From: Deltaproteobacteria bacterium
GTDB taxonomy: Bacteria > Desulfobacterota > B13-G15 > RBG-16-54-18
NCBI GenBank assembly: GCA_016927065.1
Contig: JAFGNJ010000015.1
Coordinates: 20,610-84,609 of the forward strand
Direction of reading: 5' to 3'
Length of the DNA: 64,000 bases
Part shown: positions 10,406-20,800 of the stretch, one piece after another
Layout of the letters: every line of letters starts with the position of its first letter
Position numbering within the stretch: position 1 is the stretch's first letter
Notes under the pieces: generated by a model
The model's database searches: none
What the model was told of the DNA's origin: nothing
What the model saw: only the letters and a program-made list of their open reading frames with translations
Program-made: the position numbers and the translations under genes

Positions 10406-10567
10406 CTTCTTTCCCCCCTTCATTAATAATAAAGATGAAACAGCATATAGCATAATGTTCGGCATCCGACAAGGGTAAGATATAGTATCATGAAAAAAGT
10501 ATCCAAAATTCGATGTGAGATAATAAACATGATTTCAAAGCTTTCTTGAAGAAATTTAAATATAATC

Positions 10568-10596
10568 TTGACATCTAGTACGACATTTACTATTCA
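10568..10596 (+). promoter_or_regulatory. Sigma-70-type promoter for the zinc-ribbon protein
   Basis: TTGACA (10568-10573) and TATTCA (10591-10596) are separated by exactly 17 bp, 54 bp upstream of the ATG at 10650. Confidence 0.6.
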
Positions 10597-10649
10597 TTTT
10601 TCTAGCATCTATTCAAGAAGCTTATATGATCAAAGCAAGGAGATGATGT

Positions 10650-11177
10650 ATGAAATGCTCAGCTTGTGATCGTGAATTACAGCAGGTGACGGTAAGTAAT
10701 ATCACCGTTGACGTCTGTAAAAACGGTTGTGGTGGTATCTGGTTTGATAATTTCGAGTTAGAAAAGGTTGATGAACCACATGAGGCAGCTGGTGAGGCCC
10801 TGTTGGATATAGAGGCAGATCCCTCTATTAAGATCGACTTCTCAAAAACCAGAACATGCCCTAAGTGCAAAGATCAAAAGATGATAAAACATTTTGCCAG
10901 TGTGAAGCACCAAGTCGAATTAGACGAGTGTCCTTCGTGTGGGGGAATTTGGCTTGATAAGGGAGAATTGAGCAAAATCCGCAGTCAATTTACGACCGAA
11001 GAGGAAAGAAAAGAGGCTTTAAGAGCATATCTGGAGCAAGCGATAGGGCCAGAGTTGGCAAGAATGAGAACAGAGAACAAGCAACAGCTTCAGAAAGCGA
11101 AAAAAATAGCACGGATATTCCGCTTCATATGTCCCTCATATTACATTCCAGGCAAGCAGGAGTGGGGGGCCTTCTAA
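10650..11177 (+). CDS. TFIIB-type zinc-ribbon protein with two zinc-binding modules
   Basis: The protein belongs to the zf-TFIIB / COG3809 group. Module one is MKCSAC...CKNGCGGIWFDNFELE (residues 1-36) and module two is CPKCKDQKM...CPSCGGIWLDKGELSKI (about 70-108). Both have the family signature of two CxxC-type pairs followed by GIWxDxxEL. The C-terminal third is helical and charged and contains no membrane span. These proteins are widespread and their role is not established; binding to nucleic acid or protein is only inferred from the zinc ribbons. It is a single gene with its own promoter. Confidence 0.75.
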   Translation: MKCSACDRELQQVTVSNITVDVCKNGCGGIWFDNFELEKVDEPHEAAGEALLDIEADPSIKIDFSKTRTCPKCKDQKMIKHFASVKHQVELDECPSCGGIWLDKGELSKIRSQFTTEEERKEALRAYLEQAIGPELARMRTENKQQLQKAKKIARIFRFICPSYYIPGKQEWGAF

Positions 11178-11351
11178 AAAGACTCCCAAGGGGGTAATGG
11201 GGGTTAGCTCATAAAACATAAGCAGCTTTTTCTTGTGCTTCCACCATTACGCACCTCCACGAAAGTACGCGATTGTTGATATCTATGATAGATGATACTA
11301 TTACATAACATCATTAATGAATCAATCTAATATATAAGTTAACTGCAAAAA

Positions 11352-11744
11352 ATGAGAAAATTATTTATCATTTTATTATTCACATTATTGCTCGGATGTA
11401 ATGTAGACCTTAGTACTGATTATAAGGTTTCAGACAATTACTATGTAAGTATAATAGACATCCCTGAAGATAGAAGCCTTTATTATGATCTTGGTGATGG
11501 TAGCGGTATTGGTAGAGTAAATGGTGGGGTAATCGCTGTAGGCTGGGATAATGACCATATTATCGTTGAACAATATAAGGACAATAAGAATCTTTTTTAT
11601 ATTTTAGAAATCAATAAAGATAGTAAGTATGCTGTTCCATCAGAAAGTGTTTCAGGTCCCTTCAATGAAACGGAGTTCAATGAAATTAGAACAAAACTTA
11701 ATGTTGATGCGAAGTTAGGCTTCTCAAAGAGGTTCAGCAGTTAA
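11352..11744 (+). CDS. Small AT-rich lipoprotein, DUF3997-like
   Basis: A short lipoprotein signal (MRKLFIILLFTLLLGC) ends in the lipobox LLLGC, followed by about 115 residues of beta-rich, aromatic sequence (DYKVSDNYYVSIIDIPEDRS, then GGVIAVGWDNDHIIVEQY). This pattern resembles the DUF3997 lipoproteins, but I am not certain. No ribosome site precedes the ATG, and the codon use is far more A/T-rich than hemE next door, which suggests recent acquisition. No partner gene is visible. Confidence 0.6.
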   Translation: MRKLFIILLFTLLLGCNVDLSTDYKVSDNYYVSIIDIPEDRSLYYDLGDGSGIGRVNGGVIAVGWDNDHIIVEQYKDNKNLFYILEINKDSKYAVPSESVSGPFNETEFNEIRTKLNVDAKLGFSKRFSS

Positions 11745-12000
11745 CAAACAAATCAACATGACCACGGTGGGCCTCTTTCGATTTTTTACAAACATTTCGG
11801 CGCGGCATGTTATTTGAGTCGTTAGTAGACGTGCAGTGTAGTAGCCATACATCTTACTTTTCTCCTCACCTAAAGTAACTCCCCTGTCGAACTCTCCGCC
11901 CAAAACGTTGATCTGTTACACCCCCCACGGCCAACTTACCCTTGACACCACGGTCAAAAAACAAGATTATGGGGGTCGAAAAATCGAGGTCAAAAAAATC

Positions 12001-13035
12001 GTGAATGATACCCCTATCTTTTTAAGGGCCTGCAAACGGGAACCAACAGAGTACACACCGGTCTGGCTGATGCGCCAGGCAGGCCGCTTCCTCAAGGAGT
12101 ACCGCTCCCTGCGTCGGCAGCACTCCTTTCTCACCCTATGCAAGACGCCGGAGCTGGCTACTCAGGTAACCCTCCTCCCCATAGAAAAGCTCAATGTGGA
12201 CGCCGCCATCATCTTCGCCGACATCCTCCTCCCCCTGGAGCCCATGGGGATAGACCTGGAGTTTACCAAAGGGGAAGGGCCGGTGATCCACAACCCACCC
12301 CGCAGCCGCGCGGAGGTAGGGAAGCTCAAGACGATCGAGGCCGAGGAGGACCTCGCCTTCGTCATGGAGGCCATCACACTGGTCTACCGCCAGCTCACGG
12401 GGAGAATCCCCCTCATCGGCTTTTCGGGTGCCCCCTTCACCCTGGCCAGTTATCTGCTCGAAGGAGGAAGTACAAAGGATTTTATTAAAACCAAGTCCCT
12501 GATGTATGAAGACCCTTCCTGTTGGCACCTCCTGATGGAAAAACTCAGCGAGGCCATCATTTCCTACCTCAACGCCCAGGTTCGGGCAGGGGCCGAGGCA
12601 CTGCAGGTCTTTGACAGCTGGGCCGGCACCCTCTCACCGAAGGACTACGAGGAGTTCGTCCTCCCCCACAGCCAGCGGGTCTTTCGCGCACTACCAACTA
12701 AGATCCCAGCCATCCACTTTGCCACCGGCACATCGGGCATCCTCGATCTGATGCATGAGGCGGGTGGAGACATCCTCGGGATCGACTGGCGCATAGACCT
12801 GGGCAAGGCCTGGCAAAGACTGGGGTACAACATAGGGATTCAGGGAAATCTAGATCCGACAGCCCTGCTCGGACCTCCGGAGCGGATCGAGAGCAAGGTC
12901 GAGGAAATCCTGCACTCGGCCGAAGGCAGACCCGGTCACATCTTCAACCTGGGGCACGGCGTCCTGCCCCAAACACCTGAAGAGAACGTCATCACCATGG
13001 TGGAGGCGGTGCACCGCCTGAGCAGAGATCGATGA
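12001..13035 (+). CDS. hemE: Uroporphyrinogen III decarboxylase
   Basis: HemE removes four carboxyl groups from uroporphyrinogen III to give coproporphyrinogen III in the cytoplasm. The N-terminal signature MRQAGRFLKEYR, the middle Asp-containing LQVFDSWAG motif and the C-terminal FNLGHGVLP motif are all present. I start at the GTG at 12001 (344 aa, normal for the family) because the longer TTG-started frame from 11908 adds about 30 residues with no family likeness; a GAGG lies 11 bases upstream. The stop codon overlaps the start of hemH as ATGA, so the genes are translationally coupled. No clear promoter was found in 11745-12000. Confidence 0.95.
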   Translation: MNDTPIFLRACKREPTEYTPVWLMRQAGRFLKEYRSLRRQHSFLTLCKTPELATQVTLLPIEKLNVDAAIIFADILLPLEPMGIDLEFTKGEGPVIHNPPRSRAEVGKLKTIEAEEDLAFVMEAITLVYRQLTGRIPLIGFSGAPFTLASYLLEGGSTKDFIKTKSLMYEDPSCWHLLMEKLSEAIISYLNAQVRAGAEALQVFDSWAGTLSPKDYEEFVLPHSQRVFRALPTKIPAIHFATGTSGILDLMHEAGGDILGIDWRIDLGKAWQRLGYNIGIQGNLDPTALLGPPERIESKVEEILHSAEGRPGHIFNLGHGVLPQTPEENVITMVEAVHRLSRDR

Positions 13036-13964
13036 CCAGGGAGGGTGATCTTCCCCAAACAGCGGTCCTCCTGCTCGCCTTTGGCGGACCCCGCTCCGTG
13101 GATGAGGTAGGGCCCTTCATGGAGCGCCTCATGGGCAAAAAACCATCATCCACACAGATCGAGGGGCTTAAGCAACGCTACCAGGCAATCGGCGGCGCCT
13201 CACCCCTCCCTGAGACGAGCATGCGCCAGGCCAGGGCCTTGGCAGGGGCGCTCAAACGAAAGGGTACGCCCCTGCCGGTCTTTGTGGGTATGCGCTATGG
13301 CCGACCCCTCATCGCAGAAACCCTGGAGGAGATCAGAAAAGAGGAAATCTCCCGGATCATCCTCATAAGCCTCTCACCGTACCGATCTACCTACTCCTCA
13401 GAGGGGTATTATGCCGAGGTAAAGCAAACCGTCGCCGTTTGGAATGAGGACATGAAGCTCGTCCAAGCCGACGACTGGCATGCCCATCCCGGCCTGTGCG
13501 CGGCCTGGGCCGCACGGATCAACGACACGATAGAAAAGATGGGCCAGGGCAAAGAAAAGATACCGGTGGTTTTTACGGCCCACAGCCTCCCCAAAGATGT
13601 CGCCGCAAGCGCTCCTTATCAGGGACAACTGGAGGAGACCATCGAGGGGATCATCAAAATAACCGGCCCTCTGCGCTGGCACCTCGCCTTCCAAAGCCGG
13701 GGGCGAGGAGGGGGTGAATGGCTGGGGCCTGAACCGGAAAAGGTCCTGGAAGACCTTATGAAGGTAGGATTTCAGAAGGCCCTGATCTGTCCCATCGGCT
13801 TTCTCGCCGACCACTTGGAGACCTTCTATGATCTGGACATCGCCCTCAAGTCGTGGGCGGATAAAAAGGGCATCAAGATCATAAGAATCCCCTGTCTCAA
13901 CGACGCGCCGGAGCTGATCGAGGTGCTCGTGCATTTAGTGGAAAAAGCGCTGGAGAGGCAATGA
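13032..13964 (+). CDS. hemH: Ferrochelatase
   Basis: HemH inserts ferrous iron into a porphyrin. The 310-residue protein carries the catalytic His184 in TAHSLP and Glu263 in FLADHLETFYDLD, and the N-terminal LLLAFGGP motif. No C-terminal [2Fe-2S] Cys cluster is present. The start ATG overlaps the hemE stop by 4 bp and the stop overlaps hemY by 4 bp. Whether the natural substrate is protoporphyrin or coproporphyrin cannot be settled from sequence alone; hemE-hemH-hemY order also occurs in Firmicutes that use the coproporphyrin route. Confidence 0.94.
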   Translation: MTREGDLPQTAVLLLAFGGPRSVDEVGPFMERLMGKKPSSTQIEGLKQRYQAIGGASPLPETSMRQARALAGALKRKGTPLPVFVGMRYGRPLIAETLEEIRKEEISRIILISLSPYRSTYSSEGYYAEVKQTVAVWNEDMKLVQADDWHAHPGLCAAWAARINDTIEKMGQGKEKIPVVFTAHSLPKDVAASAPYQGQLEETIEGIIKITGPLRWHLAFQSRGRGGGEWLGPEPEKVLEDLMKVGFQKALICPIGFLADHLETFYDLDIALKSWADKKGIKIIRIPCLNDAPELIEVLVHLVEKALERQ

Positions 13965-15394
13965 AGGGCAAGCAGAAACGGATCGCCATCGTCGGCGCAG
14001 GCATCGCCGGCCTCAGCACGGCCTACTACCTCAGCAAGCTTGCCAAGCAGGGAGGGCTACATCTGGATATCACACTCCTTGAAAAAGAAAAGCGACTCGG
14101 CGGCTCCCTCCTCACTGAAAAGGTCAACGGCTTCCTCATGGAGGGGGGGCCTGATTGCTTCATCTCGGAAAAGCCCTGGGCCCTGAAACTCTGCAAAGAA
14201 TTAGGGCTTGAGCATGAGGTTATCGGCACCAACCAACAGACCAGACGAACCTTCATCCTCTGCGGAGGCAAGCTCCATGAGATCCCCGAGGGCTTCATGC
14301 TCCTGGCACCCACCAGCCTGTGGCCCTTTGTCACAAGCTCGCTCTTCACCCTGCCGGGCAAGGCACGCATGGGCCTCGATCTAATCCTCCCTCGAAAAAA
14401 ATCCGATGCAGAAGAAAGCTTGGCGGCCTTTGTACGCCGCCGTCTGGGCAGGGAGGCCCTGGAGCGCATCGCCGAGCCTTTGGTAGCGGGGATCCACGCC
14501 GGAGACCCGGAGACCATGAGCCTTAAAAGCACCTTCCCCCGCTTTATCGATCTGGAGCGGGAGTATCGCAGCCTCATCTGGGGAATGAAACAGAGGAAAA
14601 AACAATTCGCCAATATAACCCCCCGCTATACTATGTTCATCACCCTCAAAGACGGGATGGAGGGGATGGCCTCGGCCTTAAAGAATTCCCTCCCCCATGA
14701 TATCTGCGCAACGGGACAGGAGGTTGTAAAGATTGAACAGAAGGCGGATAAATCAGCGAAAAAACCTCTATATCGTCTGAGCTTAAAGGGAAAGAAGAGG
14801 CCCCTGGAGGCGGATGCCGTAGTGATGGCAACGCCGGCCTTTGTTACGGCACGGCTCCTCCAGGGCATGACAGGGGATATTGCCCGTCAGCTCAATACCA
14901 TCCCCTATGTCTCCACAGCCACCATCAACCTGGCCTATGAGCGCTCGCAGATAGGGCATCCCCTCGACGGCTACGGTTTTGTGGTGCCCCGCCTGGAGGG
15001 ACGCCGGATCATGGCCGCGACCTTCAGCTCCGTCAAGTTCGCCGGCAGAGCCTCCCAAGGAAAGGCGCTGCTACGCTGTTTTGTAGGAGGAGCGAAAAAT
15101 GAAGAGCTGGTGTCATGGGGTGATGACAAGCTGGCCGCAGCGGTCAAAGAGGATATCGCTGAGATCCTGAACATAACAGGTGAGCCCCGGCATGTGCGCA
15201 TTTTTCGCTGGGAAAAGGCCATGCCCCAGTACACCGTGGGACACGAGGAGAAGCTCTCCCGCATCGAACGCGGACTCGCAAATTTGCCCGGCCTCTACCT
15301 GACGGGCAGCGCCTATCGAGGGATCGGCCTCAGCGACTGCGTCCACCAGGCGGAACTCACTGCCCAACAATGCCTGGAGTTTATCACAAAGTAA
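13961..15394 (+). CDS. hemY: Protoporphyrinogen/coproporphyrinogen oxidase, FAD-dependent HemY type
   Basis: The 477-residue flavoprotein has the FAD dinucleotide motif IAIVGAGIAGLSTAYYLS (residues 7-24), the GGS and MEGGPD motifs after it, and the C-terminal LTGSAYRGIGLSDCVHQA motif typical of protoporphyrinogen oxidases. It oxidises a porphyrinogen to the porphyrin used by HemH. It is the last gene of the hemEHY operon, with a 4-bp overlap to hemH. The class uses molecular oxygen in well-studied members, which is odd for an organism that otherwise looks anaerobic; another acceptor may be used. Confidence 0.92.
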   Translation: MKGKQKRIAIVGAGIAGLSTAYYLSKLAKQGGLHLDITLLEKEKRLGGSLLTEKVNGFLMEGGPDCFISEKPWALKLCKELGLEHEVIGTNQQTRRTFILCGGKLHEIPEGFMLLAPTSLWPFVTSSLFTLPGKARMGLDLILPRKKSDAEESLAAFVRRRLGREALERIAEPLVAGIHAGDPETMSLKSTFPRFIDLEREYRSLIWGMKQRKKQFANITPRYTMFITLKDGMEGMASALKNSLPHDICATGQEVVKIEQKADKSAKKPLYRLSLKGKKRPLEADAVVMATPAFVTARLLQGMTGDIARQLNTIPYVSTATINLAYERSQIGHPLDGYGFVVPRLEGRRIMAATFSSVKFAGRASQGKALLRCFVGGAKNEELVSWGDDKLAAAVKEDIAEILNITGEPRHVRIFRWEKAMPQYTVGHEEKLSRIERGLANLPGLYLTGSAYRGIGLSDCVHQAELTAQQCLEFITK

Positions 15395-15652
15395 GGCATA
15401 AGAAGATACAATCGGATAATCAAGGCCCCCCTAAACCCCTTTTGTATTCGAAAAATAAGAGGAAATGCCTCTGAGATAGTACACTGGCAAAATCTGCGGC
15501 TAGACCTAATTACCACCTGTTCGAGGACACAGCCTTTGCAATGTAAGAAATGAATTACTATTATAATGACATGGTTTACTCTACCCAAGTGTTTTAACCG
15601 TAGGCGTACACACTTATCGTTTTAAGTGCACTTTTTAGGAGATGATATCGTG

Positions 15653-16714
15653 ATGGAAGTTATCCCAGGGATTTACCAAGTGCGTCTTCCCCTCCCCTTT
15701 ACACCCATAGGTGAAGCACCAATGGGACAGGTTGTAAGTCAGACAAATATTTATCTAATTCGTGGAAATGCCGGGTGGCTTCAGGTTGACGCCGGTTGGA
15801 ACGCTCCGGAAACTTTCGCAGCCTATAAGGGGGGGATTAAAGAAATAGGGATTACCCTTGAGGATATCTCGGAGATAATCATTACTCATGCCCATCTCGA
15901 CCATTTTGGGCTCGCAGGTAAAATCAAAGGTCTTTCAGGAACACAATTAGCCTTACATGAGAAGGAGAAATATTTTATCGAGCCGGGAGACAAAACGTTC
16001 GAACAAATAGCTCGTGAAATGAAGGAGTGGCTTTACAAAAATGGAACGCCGGAGGATAACATTCCCAGTTCTCAAAAAATCCCCAAAGGACCGATAAAGT
16101 TCATTTCCCCGATACTCCCTGATCTCGTCTTCTTCAGCGGCGATATCGGGGACCCTGACATCTTCTTCTCCGGTGGCGAAAAAATTAACACCGGACATTT
16201 CGATTTTGAAGTCTTATGGACACCAGGACATTCCCCAGGGCATATATGTCTGTATGAGAGACAAAAGAAGGTGCTGATTTCAGGGGATCATATTTTAGCT
16301 GAGATTACGCCAGAGATAGGGTTTAGTCCCTTCTCGAGTAGTAGCAGTGATCCTTTGGGTGATTATATAGACTCCCTCAAGGACTTGAGAGGGCTCGATG
16401 TTGAACGTGTGCTGCCTGCCCACGGCGATTGTTTCTCTCATTTTCAAGGGAGGATTGATGAGCTCATTCAACATCATGAAAACCGAAAGGAGACTATACT
16501 GCAGTTCCTGGGTAACAAACCAGCGACAGCGTATGAGATTGCATCAAAACTCCCGTGGATGCCGCAGAAGGGCGGGATTTCCTGGATCAAACTGGATCAT
16601 CTAAACCGCCGCATGGCACTCATGGAAACATTAGCTCATCTTAAGATACTGGAAAAAGAAAAAAAGGTAGACACGAGCTACAGGGATGGCCGTGAATTCT
16701 ACTCCGCTGCGTAG
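15653..16714 (+). CDS. MBL-fold metallohydrolase with C-terminal winged-helix region
   Basis: The metal-binding motif THAHLDH at about residues 79-85, a later GHSPGH motif and an Asp/His pair (SGDHIL, PAHGD) give the full metallo-beta-lactamase ligand set. The last 90 residues (QFLGNKPATAYEIASKLPWM...) fit the winged-helix tail of LACTB2-like MBL hydrolases. The substrate is unknown. I use the ATG at 15653; the adjacent GTG at 15650 fits the AGGAGA site equally well. The 258 bp upstream of the start hold no gene; I found no convincing promoter there. Confidence 0.85.
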   Translation: MEVIPGIYQVRLPLPFTPIGEAPMGQVVSQTNIYLIRGNAGWLQVDAGWNAPETFAAYKGGIKEIGITLEDISEIIITHAHLDHFGLAGKIKGLSGTQLALHEKEKYFIEPGDKTFEQIAREMKEWLYKNGTPEDNIPSSQKIPKGPIKFISPILPDLVFFSGDIGDPDIFFSGGEKINTGHFDFEVLWTPGHSPGHICLYERQKKVLISGDHILAEITPEIGFSPFSSSSSDPLGDYIDSLKDLRGLDVERVLPAHGDCFSHFQGRIDELIQHHENRKETILQFLGNKPATAYEIASKLPWMPQKGGISWIKLDHLNRRMALMETLAHLKILEKEKKVDTSYRDGREFYSAA

Positions 16715-16865
16715 AGAAACGTGGTGGCAGGGGATGGTTTTTGGCATATAGGGACAAATAGTCAAAATAGACCCTGGAGTTGCAAGTGCGATAAGAACAA
16801 GCTGATTGCTCAACAATTCATAAGGTGCGCATTGCCCACCATAACTATTTTTCAGTTAGTTGCCT

Positions 16866-16901
16866 AAAGCAAAACTGCCCTCCCCGGACAGGGGAGGGCA
16901 G
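16866..16901 (-). terminator. Intrinsic terminator between convergent genes
   Basis: An 11-bp GC-rich stem (CTGCCCTCCCC / GGGGAGGGCAG) with a short loop is followed on the minus strand by TTTTGCTTT. It lies 30 bp past the stop of the secreted repeat protein and could also stop transcription from the MBL gene on the other strand. Confidence 0.85.
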
Positions 16902-16931
16902 TGTGTTTGAGGTTCTATGTGAGGACTCCGG

Positions 16932-17765
16932 TTAGCGCCGTAGATACTTGAAGCTCGCGTTTGGCCTGCCTACAAAGCATGATTGATTAAAGCCGTACTT
17001 CTTGATGATGGCAAATGCTTGGCGGGCCTCACTCTGCTTTGCACCAAAATCAAACAGCCAATGGCTGCCGTCCACAATCTTCCAACTTCCATCTATACGC
17101 CTCACCTCGATGGTGTTGGGATTAAAGTCGATACAGTCCTCTCCGCTGAATCTGCCGGAGGGCGCGTTACCAGAAACAAGCAGGTACTCGAAGGAAGGAT
17201 CGGGGCGGCCCACGAAGCAGGACTGGTTCATCCCGTAGTGCTTGATGATCCTCAGTGCCTGGTTGGCCTCACTCTGCTTTGCACCAAAATCAAACATCAA
17301 GTGGCTTCCGTCTACGATCTTCCAGCTCCCACTTATACGCCTCACCGCGGTGGTGTTGGGATTAAAGCTTAAGCAGTCTTCGTGTACAGTTGGGGGTGGC
17401 GGTGGCGGGGTGTAGCCGACACGTACCCAGCGCGAGCCGCCGAAATCGCCCGTCTTGTGCGTGGCTACCAGTACGTTGTCATGTTCGCTGATCTGAAGAT
17501 GAAGTACCCCTCGACTAGTTGTACGTCCCTTGGGTACGTCCACCCAATCACCCCTAATCTGGGTACCTTGAATACGCCCCTCATAGACATTGGACCAGGC
17601 GGGGTTGGTTACGCTGCGCTCGCCATACCAATGAAGCGTACTCCCAACCTGTCTCAAATAGTACCGCCCCCCATCATCACAGGTCCACTCGCCTGTCAGA
17701 TCCGCAAGTGCCACAGCGGGTAACAACAAGATAATGGCACACATTACAAGAATTTTTCTGAGCAT
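16932..17765 (-). CDS. Secreted protein with a beta domain and two tandem 67-residue repeats
   Basis: The ATG at 17765 follows GGAGGAGG and encodes a signal peptide (residues 1-21, ending AVALA). Residues 22-118 form a Trp/Gly-rich domain (LTGEWTCDDGGRYYLRQVGS...), then comes a PPPPPP linker, and then two near-identical repeats at 129-195 and 209-275. Each repeat holds EDC, FNPNT, VRRI, GSWKIVDGSH, FDFGAKQSEA and NQSCFVGRP, with one Cys near each end that may form a disulfide. I know of no enzymatic function for such repeats. The product should be periplasmic or exported. It stands alone, with its own terminator. Confidence 0.75.
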   Translation of the reverse strand: MLRKILVMCAIILLLPAVALADLTGEWTCDDGGRYYLRQVGSTLHWYGERSVTNPAWSNVYEGRIQGTQIRGDWVDVPKGRTTSRGVLHLQISEHDNVLVATHKTGDFGGSRWVRVGYTPPPPPPTVHEDCLSFNPNTTAVRRISGSWKIVDGSHLMFDFGAKQSEANQALRIIKHYGMNQSCFVGRPDPSFEYLLVSGNAPSGRFSGEDCIDFNPNTIEVRRIDGSWKIVDGSHWLFDFGAKQSEARQAFAIIKKYGFNQSCFVGRPNASFKYLRR

Positions 17766-17894
17766 TATTTTTCCTCCTCCCTGCTCCCTGATGGCACAGT
17801 GGAGCATCAGCGTTTTGGATAAGACGTATCATATGCCTCTCAAGATGTCAACGGATGGACTAATGTGTCTTTATAAAAATTTATCAATACTTCT

Positions 17895-20800
17895 TTATTT
17901 GGCGGAAGATTTCGATTTGACAAAGACGTTTCTCAAGCGAGAAATATACCAGAATGCCACCGGCGTAAAAATAAAGGTAAAAACAATCGAAGCCAGCATT
18001 CCTCCGATCATAACCGCACCCATGGACTGTTTTGCCGGGTTGATCGAATTCAACTGGGGAAGCACGCCCAGAACAATAGCGAGAGACGTCATGACAATCG
18101 CCCTGAACCGTGCCGACGCTCCCATCCAGAGCGCCTCTTGCGCCGCAATGCCCTCTCTCATTTTTATTAAGGTATAATCGATAAGCAGAATGGCATTATT
18201 CACCACGAGCCCTACAAGCATAACTAAACCCAACATCGAGGTAACGTTCATTGAGAATCCCATGAAAAACAGTGCGAAAAACACGCCGATAAAGGAAGTC
18301 ACCACAGATAGCATAATCGGAACAGAATACAATCCTGAATTCAAGAGCGCGCTCAAAAGCATATACGTCAATATGACCGCAAGGAGAAATGCCTTTATAA
18401 TTTCCCTGTTGGTTTCCTCCTGAAACTCTGATTGTCCCACATAGGTATATCCGTAGCCTTGTTCAAACGGCAAATCCTTAAATTCCTCAGCCAGTGCCGT
18501 CTTTACGTATCCCAACGATGACTTGGAGAGATATCCTTCAAGGCGTATAATGCGGTCCTTGTCCCAGTGCCATATCGGGGGTAATGCTGTATCTGCTTTG
18601 AGTGTACCCAGCTCAGTAATAGGAATAAGACCTTTTCTGGAAAGCACTGTGATTTCTTGTATGTCGTCAACGGTCGTAGCATAAGCCTTGTTCAATGCTA
18701 CGTTAATCTCATATTCCTGCCCCTTCTCTTTGTATACAGTATCGGTATTACCGTAAATGGAAGAGCGTACCGTAGATCCCACGTGGGCATTGGTGACACC
18801 GTACTCGATAAGCTTATGTTGGTCCGGAATAAACTGTATTTCTTTCTTCGGAGCTTTAAAGGAAGAGGTGACCGACCTAAAATAGCCGCTGCGCTCCATT
18901 TTTCTTTTCATCAATTGTGAAAGTTCAATCACTTTATCATAATCGATTCCGTAGACGTTAATCGTCACGTCACCTTCACCTGTATTGCCCATACTACCGC
19001 GCTCCATACTGATCTCAGCGTCGGGGATCATGGCCATAAACGGGATAAGATCATCGATAATATCCGCATCACTCCGCTTCCTTTCAGTAGACGGCACCAA
19101 GTCAACAATGATGGTCGCATTCTCCACACCGTTATCTCCGATAGACGTCAAATAGGAGATCTTCTCAGGAATATTTGCAATCCTTTCTTCTATTGTCTCA
19201 CATACCGCGCGTGTACGCTCAAGAGTGGAGTCCTGCGGCATTACAAGCTTTATGGTAATTTTGTCTTCATCTGATTGCGGAAAGAATTCATTGTCGATAT
19301 AGGGCATAATAAACCGCAGAGATAAAAACATAACGAGGAGCACCAACACCGTTGTTTTGGGGAATCTAAAGATCAGATCAAAAACATATCGGTATTCTTT
19401 TTTGAGGAATTCCAAACCGTTATTTATAAGATCGACCAACTTGTGGAGCGGATTAAAAATCTTGAATTGCGGTTTGTGATTTTTACCTTTCTTTTTTAAT
19501 ACAAGGGCGCAGAGCATCGGAGTAAGGCTGAACGATGCTAAGAGTGAAAAGGAGGTAGCATATACGACGGTCAGCCCGAATGACACCATAAACTGACCGA
19601 CTAATCCCCCCATCATGGCAATAGGAGTAAACACCACCAGGTTGGTGCCGGTAGCAGCAATAACCGCCCCCGTAACTTCTTTGGTGCCGTCGATCGCAGC
19701 TTGTTGTGGAGTTTCTTTGTGTTCAAGATGGACAAGCACGTTTTCAACAATAACAATAGCATTGGCAATTAACGTTCCGAGCGAGGTGGCGATGGCTAAC
19801 AGTGTCACGATGTTAATAGTAAATCCCGATGAACTCATCAGAAAAAAAGTGGAAATGAGCGACGTGGGTATAACGATCGAAGCAATAAAGGTTAACTTTG
19901 CCTGACCGGTAAATAAAAATAGAATAATAACAGTAAGAAGTATACCAATGAGGATATTTATGAGCGTATCATTCGTTTCATGCACAACAAACGAAGTCGT
20001 CTCGCTGGCGATGTCAAGGCTCATCCCCTCAGGCAAAAATGATCTGAACTCGTCGAGCCTACGCTCTATTGCCTGGACAATATCCACCGCATTGCCGTCA
20101 GCAACCTTATTGACGGAAAGTCCGACTACATCTTTGCCATTATAGCGGGCAACAGTCTCTACTTTCTTAAAACTGTCCTCTACGGTAGCAATCTCTTCTA
20201 ACGGGAACTGAGAGCCATCCTGTGAGGTAAGCATCATATTTTTGATCTCACCAACACTCCGAAACTCACCCACGAAGCGCACACTCAAACTGCCGAACTC
20301 TTTTTCAAAGAGACCGCCGGGTATATTGATACTCTTTGCCTGCATTGCTGTGATCACATCAGCAATGGCAATATAATGTTGCTTCATCAGCATGGGGTCG
20401 AGTCTCACATTGATCTGCCGCTCTTTGCCGCCGTAAACATCAATTCTGGCAACCCCCTCCACAGATGATAGCTTCGTTCTTAACGTCTTATCCGCATACC
20501 CATACAGATCTCTTGCGTCAACAGTCTTACTGGAAAGCACCAGATCGACTACCGGCTGAAGCAATGGGTCGAATTTTTCGATAACGGGTTTATCTATCGA
20601 AAGGGGGAGTTCATTAATTATTGCCTCGACTTTATCTTTTACCTCAATTGATTTCACATTGACGTCAGCAGACAAAAGAAACTCAACAAAGACATATCCA
20701 AACCCTTCACGCGACTGGCTCCTGATTCTTTTGATCTCTGAAAGTTCAGAAACAGCATCTTCTATTTTTTTAACCACCAGCGTCTCCACTTCTAGAGGAG

